Origin: Enterorhabdus sp. P55
GTDB lineage: Bacteria > Actinomycetota > Coriobacteriia > Coriobacteriales > Eggerthellaceae
DNA length: 36,663 nucleotides
Assembly: GCF_009911695.1 (NCBI RefSeq)
Contig: NZ_QWKK01000016.1
Location: 1-36,663, forward strand
Direction: 5' to 3'
Shown here: piece after piece, positions 13,285 through 19,896 of the stretch
How positions within the stretch are numbered: the stretch's first letter is position 1
How the letters are laid out: each line of letters begins with the position of its first letter
Program-made: the position numbers and the translations under genes
The notes under the pieces: generated by a model
What the model saw: only the letters and a program-made list of their open reading frames with translations
Told to the model about the DNA's origin: nothing
Database searches by the model: none

Positions 13285-14149
13285 CGAGATCGTCCAGTAC
13301 CAGGCCGACAACGGCCAGGACATCACCGTGACCGAGCAGGACGTGCGCGACCTCATGGCCGCCAACGGCAACGCCACGGGGAACATCACGTCGCAGGAGA
13401 TCAAGACGTTCATGCGCCTCTGCCAGGCGCAGCGCCTCAACCCCTTCACGAAGGACGCCTACCTGGTGAAGTACGGGAGCGGCCCCGCCACCATCATCGC
13501 CGGCAAGGAGACCTTCACCAAGCGCGCACAGCGCAACTCCAAGTTCCGCGGCTTCGAGGCGGGCATCACGGTCATCGAGGCCGACGGCAAGCTGTGCCAG
13601 AGGGCCGGCTCCATGCTGCTGCGGGGCGAGTCCCTGGCAGGCGGCTGGTGCCGGGTCTACGTCGACGGCTACGAGGCCCCGATGTACGACGAGGTGTCCT
13701 TCGCGGAGTACAACACCGGCAAGAGCAACTGGCTGAAGATACCGGCGACCATGATTCGCAAGGTGGCCATCTGCCACGCCCTGCGCGAGGCGTTCCCCGA
13801 GGACTTGGGCGGCCTCTACGGCGCCGAGGAGATGGACCAGGCCTCCGCGCCCTACGAGGCGCCGCGCGAGGCGGTCGTCGAGGCGGTCGAGCCGGCACCC
13901 CAGGCTGCCCCGGCGTCCCCCCTCGACGCCTACAGGGCGGCCCTCACCGCAGCCAAGCGCGAGCGCGGCATCCCCGTGCCCGAGGCCATGGAGGAGGTCT
14001 CACGGCAACTCGGCAAGCCGCCGGAGAAGTTCTGCGAGGCCGACGTGGCCGCCGCCGTGAGCATCGTCCAGCGCATGGCCTGGCCGCTGGAGGACGCCGA
14101 AGACGAGCCCTACGAGGTGGAGCTCGTCGCGGAAGACATCGAGTTCTAG
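13277..14149 (+). CDS. bet: Bet/RecT-family single-strand annealing protein
   Basis: 290 residues, the phage recombinase that anneals complementary single strands. The Bet family core is easily read: FMRLCQAQRLNPFTKDAYLV, then KYGSGPATIIAGKETFTKRA, GGWCRVYVDGYEAPMYDEVS, and KIPATMIRKVAICHALREAF followed by PEDLGGLYGAEEM. The C-terminal 100 residues are a variable Pro/Ala linker and a small helical part. GTG 13277 overlaps the preceding stop. No partner exonuclease is seen; the ParB-like or HNH protein might serve, which is inference. Confidence 0.93.
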   Translation: MASEIVQYQADNGQDITVTEQDVRDLMAANGNATGNITSQEIKTFMRLCQAQRLNPFTKDAYLVKYGSGPATIIAGKETFTKRAQRNSKFRGFEAGITVIEADGKLCQRAGSMLLRGESLAGGWCRVYVDGYEAPMYDEVSFAEYNTGKSNWLKIPATMIRKVAICHALREAFPEDLGGLYGAEEMDQASAPYEAPREAVVEAVEPAPQAAPASPLDAYRAALTAAKRERGIPVPEAMEEVSRQLGKPPEKFCEADVAAAVSIVQRMAWPLEDAEDEPYEVELVAEDIEF

Positions 14150-14157
14150 GAGGCCGC

Positions 14158-14862
14158 ATGAGCTTCACCTGCTTCGACAAGTTCAAGAGGGTGCTCGACG
14201 GCATCCCGGACGAGGGCGACCGCAAGACCATGGCCCTCGCCATCATCGAGTACGGCCTCACCGGCGCCGACCCCGGGTTCTGCTACCCGCTCTCGGCGAT
14301 CTTCGAGGCCGTGCGCGAGGACATCGACAACTCGCGGGACGCCCGGGAGAACAACAAGGGCGGCCGGCCCAGGGGCTCCAAGACCAAGCGCAAGGCCACC
14401 GCGGCGCCACCGGCCGACGCGGGCGAGGTTTCCGCTGCCGGCGAAAACGGGGGTTCCGAAAACCAGAAACCCCCGTTTTCGGAAGGGGGAACCCCCGTTT
14501 CGGAGAACGGAAACCCAAGCCAATCCAAGCCAGGCCAGACCATTCCATGCCAAGACAACCCCCTACCCCCTTCGGAAGGCTCCTTCGCGGTCATGTGCCT
14601 CGGGGCCCTCAACGAGGAGCTGGGGCGGGACTACACCCACCTCCCGGCGCCATGCGCCCGCACCCTGCGCCAGGCCCAGGGCCGCCACACGGTCGAGGAG
14701 GTCCGCGCCATGGTCGCCTACAAGCGCGACGAGTGGAGGGGCACGCAGTTCGCAAAGGCCCTGACGCCGAACACGCTGTTCAGCCCCGACCACTTCGAGC
14801 AGTACATGGCCCAGGCCGCCGGGCACCGGGAGGAGGAGAGCCGCTATGCCGCCTACGACTAG
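14158..14862 (+). CDS. Phage replication protein (DUF6291-like with phage C-terminus)
   Basis: 234 residues. The N-terminal 70 residues (FDKFKRVLDGIPDEGDRKTM, AIIEYGLTGADPG, then NNKGGRPRG) match the DUF6291 pattern. A low-complexity linker (about 75-140) rich in Glu-Asn-Gly and Pro is encoded by the repeats at 14440-14510. The C-terminal 90 residues (GALNEELGRDYTHLPAPCAR, YKRDEWRGTQFAKALTPNTL, FSPDHFEQYM) match the conserved phage C-terminus of replication organisers. Placed just before the DnaC-like gene, it probably binds the origin and recruits helicase. ATG 14158 has AGGAGG upstream. Confidence 0.8.
   Translation: MSFTCFDKFKRVLDGIPDEGDRKTMALAIIEYGLTGADPGFCYPLSAIFEAVREDIDNSRDARENNKGGRPRGSKTKRKATAAPPADAGEVSAAGENGGSENQKPPFSEGGTPVSENGNPSQSKPGQTIPCQDNPLPPSEGSFAVMCLGALNEELGRDYTHLPAPCARTLRQAQGRHTVEEVRAMVAYKRDEWRGTQFAKALTPNTLFSPDHFEQYMAQAAGHREEESRYAAYD
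14440..14510. repeat. Iteron-like repeats, candidate phage origin
   Basis: The motif GAA(A)CCCCCGTTTTCGGA occurs in inverted form at 14440-14458 and in direct form at 14466-14483 and about 14490-14507 (there CCCCCGTTTCGGA). The first two make a hairpin with perfect 14-base arms, CGAAAACGGGGGTT / AACCCCCGTTTTCG. Repeats inside a replication gene are the usual place of a lambdoid-type origin. An origin is inferred, not shown. Confidence 0.5.
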
Positions 14863-15550
14863 CTGCCCCCACTGCGGGGCGCCCCTCGAGCCCCTCACGG
14901 TCGTCGTCAACGGGAGGGAGGTGCGGGTGGCCACGCGCCCCTGCCCCTGCCCCGGGGCGGCGGCGGAGAGGGCCGAGCTCGAGCGCAGGGAGGCCGACGA
15001 GGAGCGGGCGCGCCTCGTGCGCCAGGCCGCCAGGCGCGTGGAGCGCGCGGGTATCCCGAGGCGCTACGCCGAGGCCGAGCACCCCAAGGCCCAGGCTGTC
15101 TCGGCCAAGGTGCTCGCGGGGCGCGGGGTGTACCTCCACGGCGGGAACGGCACCGGCAAGACCCACCTCGCCTGCGCGGCGGCCCTGCTGTGCCTGATGC
15201 GCGGCATGGACGTGCGATTCGCCGTCGTTCCCTCCCTGCTCGAGGGCATCCGCTCGCGGAGCAAGGGCGCTGGCGAGGCCGTCTCGTCGCTCTCGAGCTG
15301 CGGCCTGCTCGTCCTCGACGACCTGGGCAAGGAGGCGGCCTGCACCCCCTACGCGGCCGAGCGCCTGTTCGACATCGTGAACGAGCGTTACAACTCGATG
15401 CTCCCGGTGGTCGTTACGAGCAACTTCACCCGAGGCGAGGTGGCCCGCCGCATCAGCGAGGGCGAGGTCGGCGTGGCCATAGCGTCGCGCCTCGCCGAGA
15501 TGACCGACTCCGTCCACCTGGACGGGGCTGACAGGAGGATCCATGGCTAG
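14846..15550 (+). CDS. DnaC/IstB-like helicase loader ATPase
   Basis: 234 residues, AAA+ ATPase that would load the replicative helicase at the phage origin. An N-terminal zinc-binding region (CPHC at 7-10, CPCPG at 33-37) precedes a helical linker. Walker A is GGNGTGKT (99-106), Walker B LLVLDDLG (154-161), sensor 1 VVVTSN (188-193), and ASRL (213-216) lies in the arginine-finger region. It overlaps the replication protein gene by 17 bases and the HNH gene by eight. No phage helicase is seen, so host DnaB is the likely partner. Confidence 0.9.
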   Translation: MPPTTSCPHCGAPLEPLTVVVNGREVRVATRPCPCPGAAAERAELERREADEERARLVRQAARRVERAGIPRRYAEAEHPKAQAVSAKVLAGRGVYLHGGNGTGKTHLACAAALLCLMRGMDVRFAVVPSLLEGIRSRSKGAGEAVSSLSSCGLLVLDDLGKEAACTPYAAERLFDIVNERYNSMLPVVVTSNFTRGEVARRISEGEVGVAIASRLAEMTDSVHLDGADRRIHG

Positions 15551-15956
15551 GGTGTCGACGCTGCCGGAGATGTGGCGGCCCCTCATGGGCAGGCCGTCGG
15601 TTCGCATGCCGTGGTGCCCGGTCTGCGGGCGGCCCGGCCCCCTCGAGCAGCACCACCCGGTACGGCGCGGGGCAGGCGTCCTCTACGACGAGCACGGACG
15701 GGAGGTGGCCAAGCCCACGATCACGCTGTGCGGCTTCGGGAGCAACCTCAAGGACGCCGACGGCAGGCCCTACTGCCACGGCCTGGCCCACCACAACCGG
15801 CTGCACTTCCGCTGGGCGGAGACGAGGCAGGCGAGCCGGGCGCTCGGGGACCTGCCCTTCCCCGTCTGCGGGGGCCACTGGGAGTACCTGCTCCTCGACG
15901 AGCCGGCGGACTACCTCGCGGCCCTGTCGATGCCGGGATGGCGGAGGCTCGGGTGA
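15543..15956 (+). CDS. HNH-type nuclease-like protein
   Basis: 137 residues with paired zinc ligands (CPVC at 25-28, Cys63, CHG at 78-80) and histidines LEQHHPVRRG (about 35-43) and GLAHHNRLHFRW (80-91), arranged as in HNH/McrA-like nucleases fixed in phage replication modules. The double His-His in the first motif and His-Asn in the last would give the beta-beta-alpha metal site. Fold and function are inferred from this spacing alone. ATG 15543 overlaps the helicase loader gene. Confidence 0.7.
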   Translation: MARVSTLPEMWRPLMGRPSVRMPWCPVCGRPGPLEQHHPVRRGAGVLYDEHGREVAKPTITLCGFGSNLKDADGRPYCHGLAHHNRLHFRWAETRQASRALGDLPFPVCGGHWEYLLLDEPADYLAALSMPGWRRLG

Positions 15957-16204
15957 TGTGGGCGCCGGAGCCCTGGCACACGCCCCAGGACGCGGCCAGG
16001 ATGCGCGAGGCGTGGGCGTGGGCCTGCGAGCACGGCACCTGCGGGGACTGCGCGCACGCGGCGTGGTGCCCAGGCACCGACGTGGGAATCTGCCGCCTGC
16101 GCGCCGAGGATCGAGACATCGACGAGTGCTGGATCGAGCCGGGCATGAGGGCCATGGCCGAGTGCGGCTACGAGCCGGACTACGAGTACGACGAGGAAGG
16201 ATAG
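15956..16204 (+). CDS. Small cysteine-rich acidic protein
   Basis: 82 residues starting at ATG 15956, which shares its A with the previous stop. Four to six cysteines (CEHGTCGDCAHAAWCPG, then GICRLR) suggest a bound metal; the C-terminus is very acidic and aromatic (EPDYEYDEEG). No family is recognised. It is placed between the HNH gene and an unknown gene four bases away, in the same operon. Confidence 0.68.
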   Translation: MWAPEPWHTPQDAARMREAWAWACEHGTCGDCAHAAWCPGTDVGICRLRAEDRDIDECWIEPGMRAMAECGYEPDYEYDEEG

Positions 16205-16207
16205 GAC

Positions 16208-16855
16208 ATGGGAGAAGCGAAGAAGGGCGTGGCCGAGAGGCTGCGCGAGGCTTACGAGGGGCCTGGCTGCACGCCGATGACGATCGCCCGAACCGTCGGG
16301 CTCGAGGAGCCCAGGTGCTGCGAGCGGGGCTGCGGCGTGTGCCTGAGGCGCATGCTGTCCGCGCTTGCAGACATGATGGACGCCGAGGTCGCCGAGGCGC
16401 GCGAGGCGAGCGCGCGGGACGGCATGGCGGTCATCGCCGCGGCCGAGGGCTGGCCGGCCCTGCGGGACGGCGAGTCGGTCGTCAAGTGGGTGGATCGCGC
16501 CTGGCTGCCCCGCCCCCGGTACGAGGGCGGCGAGCCGGTGGAGGTCGGCGGCCGCGCCGCGACCCTGGCCGGCAGGGTCAGGAGCTACCGGGTCTCCGAC
16601 AGCGGCGGATGGGTGCTGTTCGGATGCGACGACTACGACATCGTCATGGGGTCGCGGGACACGCCGGTGGCGCCCCTGCCCGAGGATACCCAGGAGGACA
16701 TCGACGCCGAGGCGTCCCTGCCGCCTACCGCCTACTGCGCCCAGCGGGGCATCAACCTGGGCGACGACCCAGACCGCGAGAAGGCGACCTCAGCCATGGT
16801 GGCCGACCTGCTGCGCCGCCAGCGCGAGGTGTGCGAGAAGGGAGGCGCGAAATGA
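16208..16855 (+). CDS. Prophage accessory protein, unknown
   Basis: 215 residues. It starts with a helical part containing several cysteines (PRCCERGCGVCLRRMLSAL), then a beta-rich middle (PVEVGGRAATLAGRVRSYRV, WVLFGCDDYDIVMG) and a helical end. I recognise no named family, although this mix is seen in accessory proteins of actinobacterial prophages. ATG 16208 follows the previous stop by three bases, with GAAGGATAGG upstream. Confidence 0.7.
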   Translation: MGEAKKGVAERLREAYEGPGCTPMTIARTVGLEEPRCCERGCGVCLRRMLSALADMMDAEVAEAREASARDGMAVIAAAEGWPALRDGESVVKWVDRAWLPRPRYEGGEPVEVGGRAATLAGRVRSYRVSDSGGWVLFGCDDYDIVMGSRDTPVAPLPEDTQEDIDAEASLPPTAYCAQRGINLGDDPDREKATSAMVADLLRRQREVCEKGGAK

Positions 16856-17082
16856 TCCCAAAGAACGTGACGATGAAGAGCTGCGTGGGCAAGCGGGCCG
16901 TTGCTGACTGCGACATCGAGAACAGGTTCGGAGTGATAGTAAAAGGCTCTGAGGTCAAGATAACCGGATCAAACAGCTACGGCATGGAGATACGGACCAC
17001 ACCGTGCCAATGCTGTGGGGTCAGCCTCAAGGTAACCAGAGTCGGCAAGGGGTCTCTGACCGTTTTGGAGGAAGGTGAGTAG
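16852..17082 (+). CDS. Small prophage protein, unknown
   Basis: 76 residues, starting at an ATGA overlap. Beta-rich, with CQCCG near residue 44 that could bind a metal. G+C and third-position G/C are clearly lower than in its neighbours, hinting at separate acquisition. No family is recognised. Confidence 0.65.
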   Translation: MIPKNVTMKSCVGKRAVADCDIENRFGVIVKGSEVKITGSNSYGMEIRTTPCQCCGVSLKVTRVGKGSLTVLEEGE

Positions 17083-17084
17083 CC

Positions 17085-17540
17085 ATGTGCGTGCATTGCG
17101 AGGGCGAGCATCCCATTGTGATGGAAGCAGAGACGCAGAGCAAGCGAGTCAAGTACCTCGCGATCTCCGGCGGTCACCTGTTTACCGCAAACGACTGGAC
17201 GGCGCACGGCCCGCTTATTCGGCTGAACTACTGCCCCATGTGCGGGCGCGACCTGAGAGGGGGCGCGAACGAGGACGGATCCGTCACGATGCCGCGCGAC
17301 CTCGCCCACATGGCCCTCTGCGGCGCCGTGCGCTGGTACGTCGGGCGCGGTACCGTCGCGTCCCGCGAGGTGGCCGACAGCATCCGGGAGCTGCTGCCCC
17401 AGCTCGGCGCCGGCACCAAGGCCGTCATGGCCCGCGACATCCGGCGGGAGCTGGAGACGCACGGCGCCACGCCCGGTCCCATCGACGACATGGCCCCGTG
17501 GCGCGTCCTCCTGGACGCCATCGAGGGGGAGCCGTGCTAG
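17085..17540 (+). CDS. Prophage protein with zinc-finger-like pairs
   Basis: 151 residues. CVHC at residues 2-5 and CPMCGRDL (about 50-57) form two Cys pairs like a split zinc ribbon; the second half is helical (VADSIRELLPQLGAGTKAVM). The first third has lower G+C than the rest, like the preceding gene. Function unknown. ATG 17085 lies two bases after the previous stop, with GGAGGAAGG upstream. Confidence 0.68.
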   Translation: MCVHCEGEHPIVMEAETQSKRVKYLAISGGHLFTANDWTAHGPLIRLNYCPMCGRDLRGGANEDGSVTMPRDLAHMALCGAVRWYVGRGTVASREVADSIRELLPQLGAGTKAVMARDIRRELETHGATPGPIDDMAPWRVLLDAIEGEPC

Positions 17541-17620
17541 CCGCGGTGCCCTGGGTAGCCGGAGGCCTGCTGCTGGTGGTCGCCGCCGCGGCGGTGGCCG
17601 AGGGGGTGAGGTGCCGGTGA
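17534..17620 (+). CDS. 28-residue membrane peptide
   Basis: GTG 17534 overlaps the previous stop and encodes VLAAVPWVAGGLLLVVAAAA followed by VAEGVRCR, ending at the TGA that overlaps the next ATG. GGGGGAG lies upstream. It is nearly all one membrane helix. The exact fit between two genes, both joined by overlaps, argues that it is a real translated peptide. Confidence 0.5.
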   Translation: MLAAVPWVAGGLLLVVAAAAVAEGVRCR

Positions 17621-17934
17621 TGCTCTACGTGATCGGCCCAGTGACGGGGAGGCCGGATGACAACTTCGAGGCGTTCGGCGCGGCGTCTGACAAGCTGTTT
17701 GAAGCAGGGTGCCACCCGTGCATCCCGCACGAGTTCGTGCCCAAGGGGGCCGCATGGCCCGACGCGATGCGCGACAGCATCCACGCGCTTACCGGCCATA
17801 GGCCCGCCTTCGATGGCGTGGCCATGCTGGACGGCTGGGAGCAGTCCAGGGGCGCCCGCCTTGAGCGCCAGGTCGCCGAGGCGTGCGGCATCCCATGCAA
17901 GACCGTGAACGAGTGGTTGGAGGAGGCGCAATGA
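17620..17934 (+). CDS. DUF4406 (deoxyribosyltransferase-like) protein
   Basis: 104 residues from ATG 17620 (GTG 17611 is an alternative). The start LYVIGPVTGRPDDNFEAFGA, the middle FDGVAMLDGWEQSRGARLER and a final helix match DUF4406, which resembles nucleoside 2-deoxyribosyltransferases. In phages this family may modify nucleotides, but the reaction is unproven. The conserved GPxTG loop and the GWExSxGA motif are intact. It overlaps the next gene by four bases. Confidence 0.82.
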   Translation: MLYVIGPVTGRPDDNFEAFGAASDKLFEAGCHPCIPHEFVPKGAAWPDAMRDSIHALTGHRPAFDGVAMLDGWEQSRGARLERQVAEACGIPCKTVNEWLEEAQ

Positions 17935-18275
17935 GCGACGAGCTTAAGCCGTGCCCCAAGTGCGGGCAGCCCGTCACCGGAGGCCTGTGCGGAGGCCCTG
18001 CGGCATACGGGTGTCGCGAGTGGGAGTACGAGGTTGAGTGCGGCTGCGGGCTGCTGTGGAGTTGTAGCCCCGGCGACGTTGACGAGGATGAGGCCGTCCG
18101 GCGCGGCGTCCAGGAGTGGAACGCCCGCGCCGAGCGCACGTGCCGCAAGGTGCCCGGAAAGATGCACTTCGGAGAGCGCCGCCCGAAGTGCTCGGAATGC
18201 GGCTATGGCCTCGGCGACAGCCGTTGGGTCTATTGTCCGAAGTGCGGCGCGAGAATAGAAGGAGGGCAATCATGA
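17931..18275 (+). CDS. Zinc ribbon protein, Lar-like
   Basis: 114 residues with two zinc-ribbon units: LKPCPKCGQPV at the start, as in Lar-type restriction alleviation proteins, and CSECGYGL with CPKCGARIEGG at the end. The WNARA motif after the first unit (about residue 64) is typical of Lar-like family members. Lar proteins alleviate host restriction; whether this one does is unproven. It overlaps both neighbours through ATGA. Confidence 0.75.
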   Translation: MSDELKPCPKCGQPVTGGLCGGPAAYGCREWEYEVECGCGLLWSCSPGDVDEDEAVRRGVQEWNARAERTCRKVPGKMHFGERRPKCSECGYGLGDSRWVYCPKCGARIEGGQS

Positions 18276-18529
18276 GCCTTGCAAGATACACCGGCCAGTC
18301 CCGGAAGCTCAGGGAGCTGGCCGTCGAGAAGCTGGGGGCCGAGAAGGTCGCCTGTATGAGCGACGAGGAGGTGACGAGCTTCGTCGACGGCGAGTACGCC
18401 ATCTTCTGGGGCGACTGCACCGACGGCTTCGCGGGTCACGGCCCCGACGAGGAGACCATCGTCCTGGTACGAAACGACGCGTTCAGGGAACTCCGCGAGA
18501 GCGGCGCAGTCGTGTTCGTGGAGCGGTGA
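18272..18529 (+). CDS. Small prophage protein, unknown
   Basis: 85 residues from ATG 18272 (AGAAGGAGGG upstream). It starts with a basic helix (RYTGQSRKLRELAVEKLGAE) and continues acidic with FVDGEYAIFWGDCTDGF. No family is recognised. It overlaps the previous gene by four bases. Confidence 0.68.
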   Translation: MSLARYTGQSRKLRELAVEKLGAEKVACMSDEEVTSFVDGEYAIFWGDCTDGFAGHGPDEETIVLVRNDAFRELRESGAVVFVER

Positions 18530-18534
18530 CGGCC

Positions 18535-18705
18535 ATGGCGCGCAAGGAGGTATGCCACGGCGACCATGGCGCGGAGCCGCGATTCCCCGGCGACTGCTGG
18601 ACGATGTGGAGCGTCTGCTCGGAGTGCCGGGGAGCGGTGAACCCGTGGGACGAGGAGTGCCGCCATTGCGGCGCCGAGTTTGAGGAGGACGATGATGGGC
18701 AATAA
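18535..18705 (+). CDS. Small zinc ribbon protein
   Basis: 56 residues from ATG 18535. Cysteines are spaced as a zinc ribbon: CSECRGAV and CRHCGAEF, with CHGDH near the start. The C-terminus is acidic (EEDDDGQ). It overlaps the start of the next gene. No strong ribosome binding site is seen, so it probably depends on re-initiation after the upstream gene five bases away. Confidence 0.62.
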   Translation: MARKEVCHGDHGAEPRFPGDCWTMWSVCSECRGAVNPWDEECRHCGAEFEEDDDGQ

Positions 18706-19312
18706 GCTGCTGCACGAGCGGCTGAGAGAGTGGGCGAGCAACAGGCCGTTCCGATTCAACGAGGCATGGGAAGAGTTCGAGGTTGCTGGAAACGACGAAC
18801 TGCTCGCCGCATTCGCCGACGAGATCGAGCGCCAGTACGTCCCCGTGCCGCGCTTCCCCGACGGGGAGCCCGTACACCTGGGATGTCCGGTTTGCGGTGG
18901 GGTCGTGGGCGGATTCAGCGTTTGGGACGACGGGTCATTCGCACTCTACAGCGAGGACGGCGATGTGCTCCAAGAGGGGGAACCCGGTGATTTCGCCAAG
19001 CGACCCGAGCTGAAGGCGCTCGACGCCGAAGGCGTTGAGGTCAAGGTCGGTGACACTGTGTGGTTCTTCGACAAGGTGGCCGGAGGCCCCGTGGGCGATC
19101 CGATGGAGGTCGACAAGGCAGTGTGCGGGACGCTCATGTTCGAGGGCGGGGTCGTGATGCCGGCCTACATGATGACCCACCGCGAGCCTGACAGCCTGGA
19201 GAAGCTGCGCGCTTCGATCAAAGCGGTTTCGACGGTTGCGTGTGGTGCATCTAAAGGTGAAGTCAAAGAATGGGCAGACCGCCTCACCGCCCTCATGGAG
19301 AGGGGTGCATGA
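18695..19312 (+). CDS. Prophage accessory protein, unknown
   Basis: 205 residues. ATG 18695 is chosen over 18692 because GAGGAG lies 6 bases upstream. A helical start (LLHERLREWASNRPFRFNEA) is followed by a Cys pair (CPVCGG, about 68-73), a small beta part containing VEVKVGDTVWFFDK (about 114-127), and a helical end. No family is recognised; the pattern resembles accessory proteins of intestinal actinobacterial prophages. Confidence 0.68.
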   Translation: MGNKLLHERLREWASNRPFRFNEAWEEFEVAGNDELLAAFADEIERQYVPVPRFPDGEPVHLGCPVCGGVVGGFSVWDDGSFALYSEDGDVLQEGEPGDFAKRPELKALDAEGVEVKVGDTVWFFDKVAGGPVGDPMEVDKAVCGTLMFEGGVVMPAYMMTHREPDSLEKLRASIKAVSTVACGASKGEVKEWADRLTALMERGA

Positions 19313-19554
19313 TGACTGACGAGCAGGTGTACGGGGCAGTCGTCGAATGGTGGCGCAAGAGGGGCATACCCCCGTCTGTCAGGGACGTGGCGTCGATGCT
19401 GGGCGTGTCAACATCGACCGCCCACAGGCACCTGAGGAGCCTGGCGGACGCGGGGGCCGTGCATATGCCCAAGGGGACGCACAGGTGCATAGAGCCCGTC
19501 GGCAGGTTCGCAGTCATAGGAGGTCGCATCCACGAGCTGGGGCCGGTGTCGTGA
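19309..19554 (+). CDS. LexA-type winged helix-turn-helix protein
   Basis: 81 residues (80 if ATG 19312 is used). The first 60 form a winged helix like the LexA DNA-binding domain: VEWWRKRGIPPSVRDVASML then GVSTSTAHRHLRSLADAGAV. No peptidase domain follows, so it is a free-standing DNA-binding protein. As the last gene before the packaging genes it could control late transcription; that is inference from position. Confidence 0.75.
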   Translation: MMTDEQVYGAVVEWWRKRGIPPSVRDVASMLGVSTSTAHRHLRSLADAGAVHMPKGTHRCIEPVGRFAVIGGRIHELGPVS

Positions 19555-19749
19555 GGGAGGGGGCGCGGGGCTGGCGCCGCCGCCCGTCCCCGAGGTCGCG
19601 GCAGGCGACACCTGCCGGATGATGCCATAGGGAGGTCTCATCCCCCACCTCCCCTTCTCTCCTCCAAGGCTTGGGCCGTCCTCCGGGGCGGCCCTCGCCG
19701 TTGGAGGGAGCGACACGTCCGAGAGAATCCAGGCCGAGGAGGTGAGCCG
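19555..19749. other. Spacer before terminase with hairpins; candidate packaging site
   Basis: 195 non-coding bases. A perfect 7-bp hairpin (CGGCAGG 19599-19605, CCTGCCG 19611-19617) and a nested structure (outer CCTCCAA 19661-19667 / TTGGAGG 19701-19707; inner GGGCCG 19673-19678 / CGGCCC 19689-19694) are visible. No U-tract follows either, so they are not intrinsic terminators. Their place directly before the terminase suits a cos or pac site or a late promoter region. Confidence 0.4.
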
Positions 19750-19896
19750 ATGCCGCTCAGCCAGATGAGGTGCTGCCGGTGCGGCGGCACGATGCCGATA
19801 CGGCGCAGGCGCGGCCACCTGCGCAAGCGCGACCACGTAAAGACCATGTGGTGCCCTTGGTGCAAGCGCGTCACACAGCACAGGGAACGCTTCTAG
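19750..19896 (+). CDS. Small basic zinc ribbon protein before terminase
   Basis: 48 residues from ATG 19750 (GAGGAGGTGAG upstream). CCRCGG and CPWCKR pairs with a very basic middle (MPIRRRRGHLRKRDHVK) make a nucleic-acid-binding zinc ribbon. Its TAG shares its last base with the GTG of the terminase gene. A role in packaging or late regulation is likely from position only. Confidence 0.7.
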   Translation: MPLSQMRCCRCGGTMPIRRRRGHLRKRDHVKTMWCPWCKRVTQHRERF

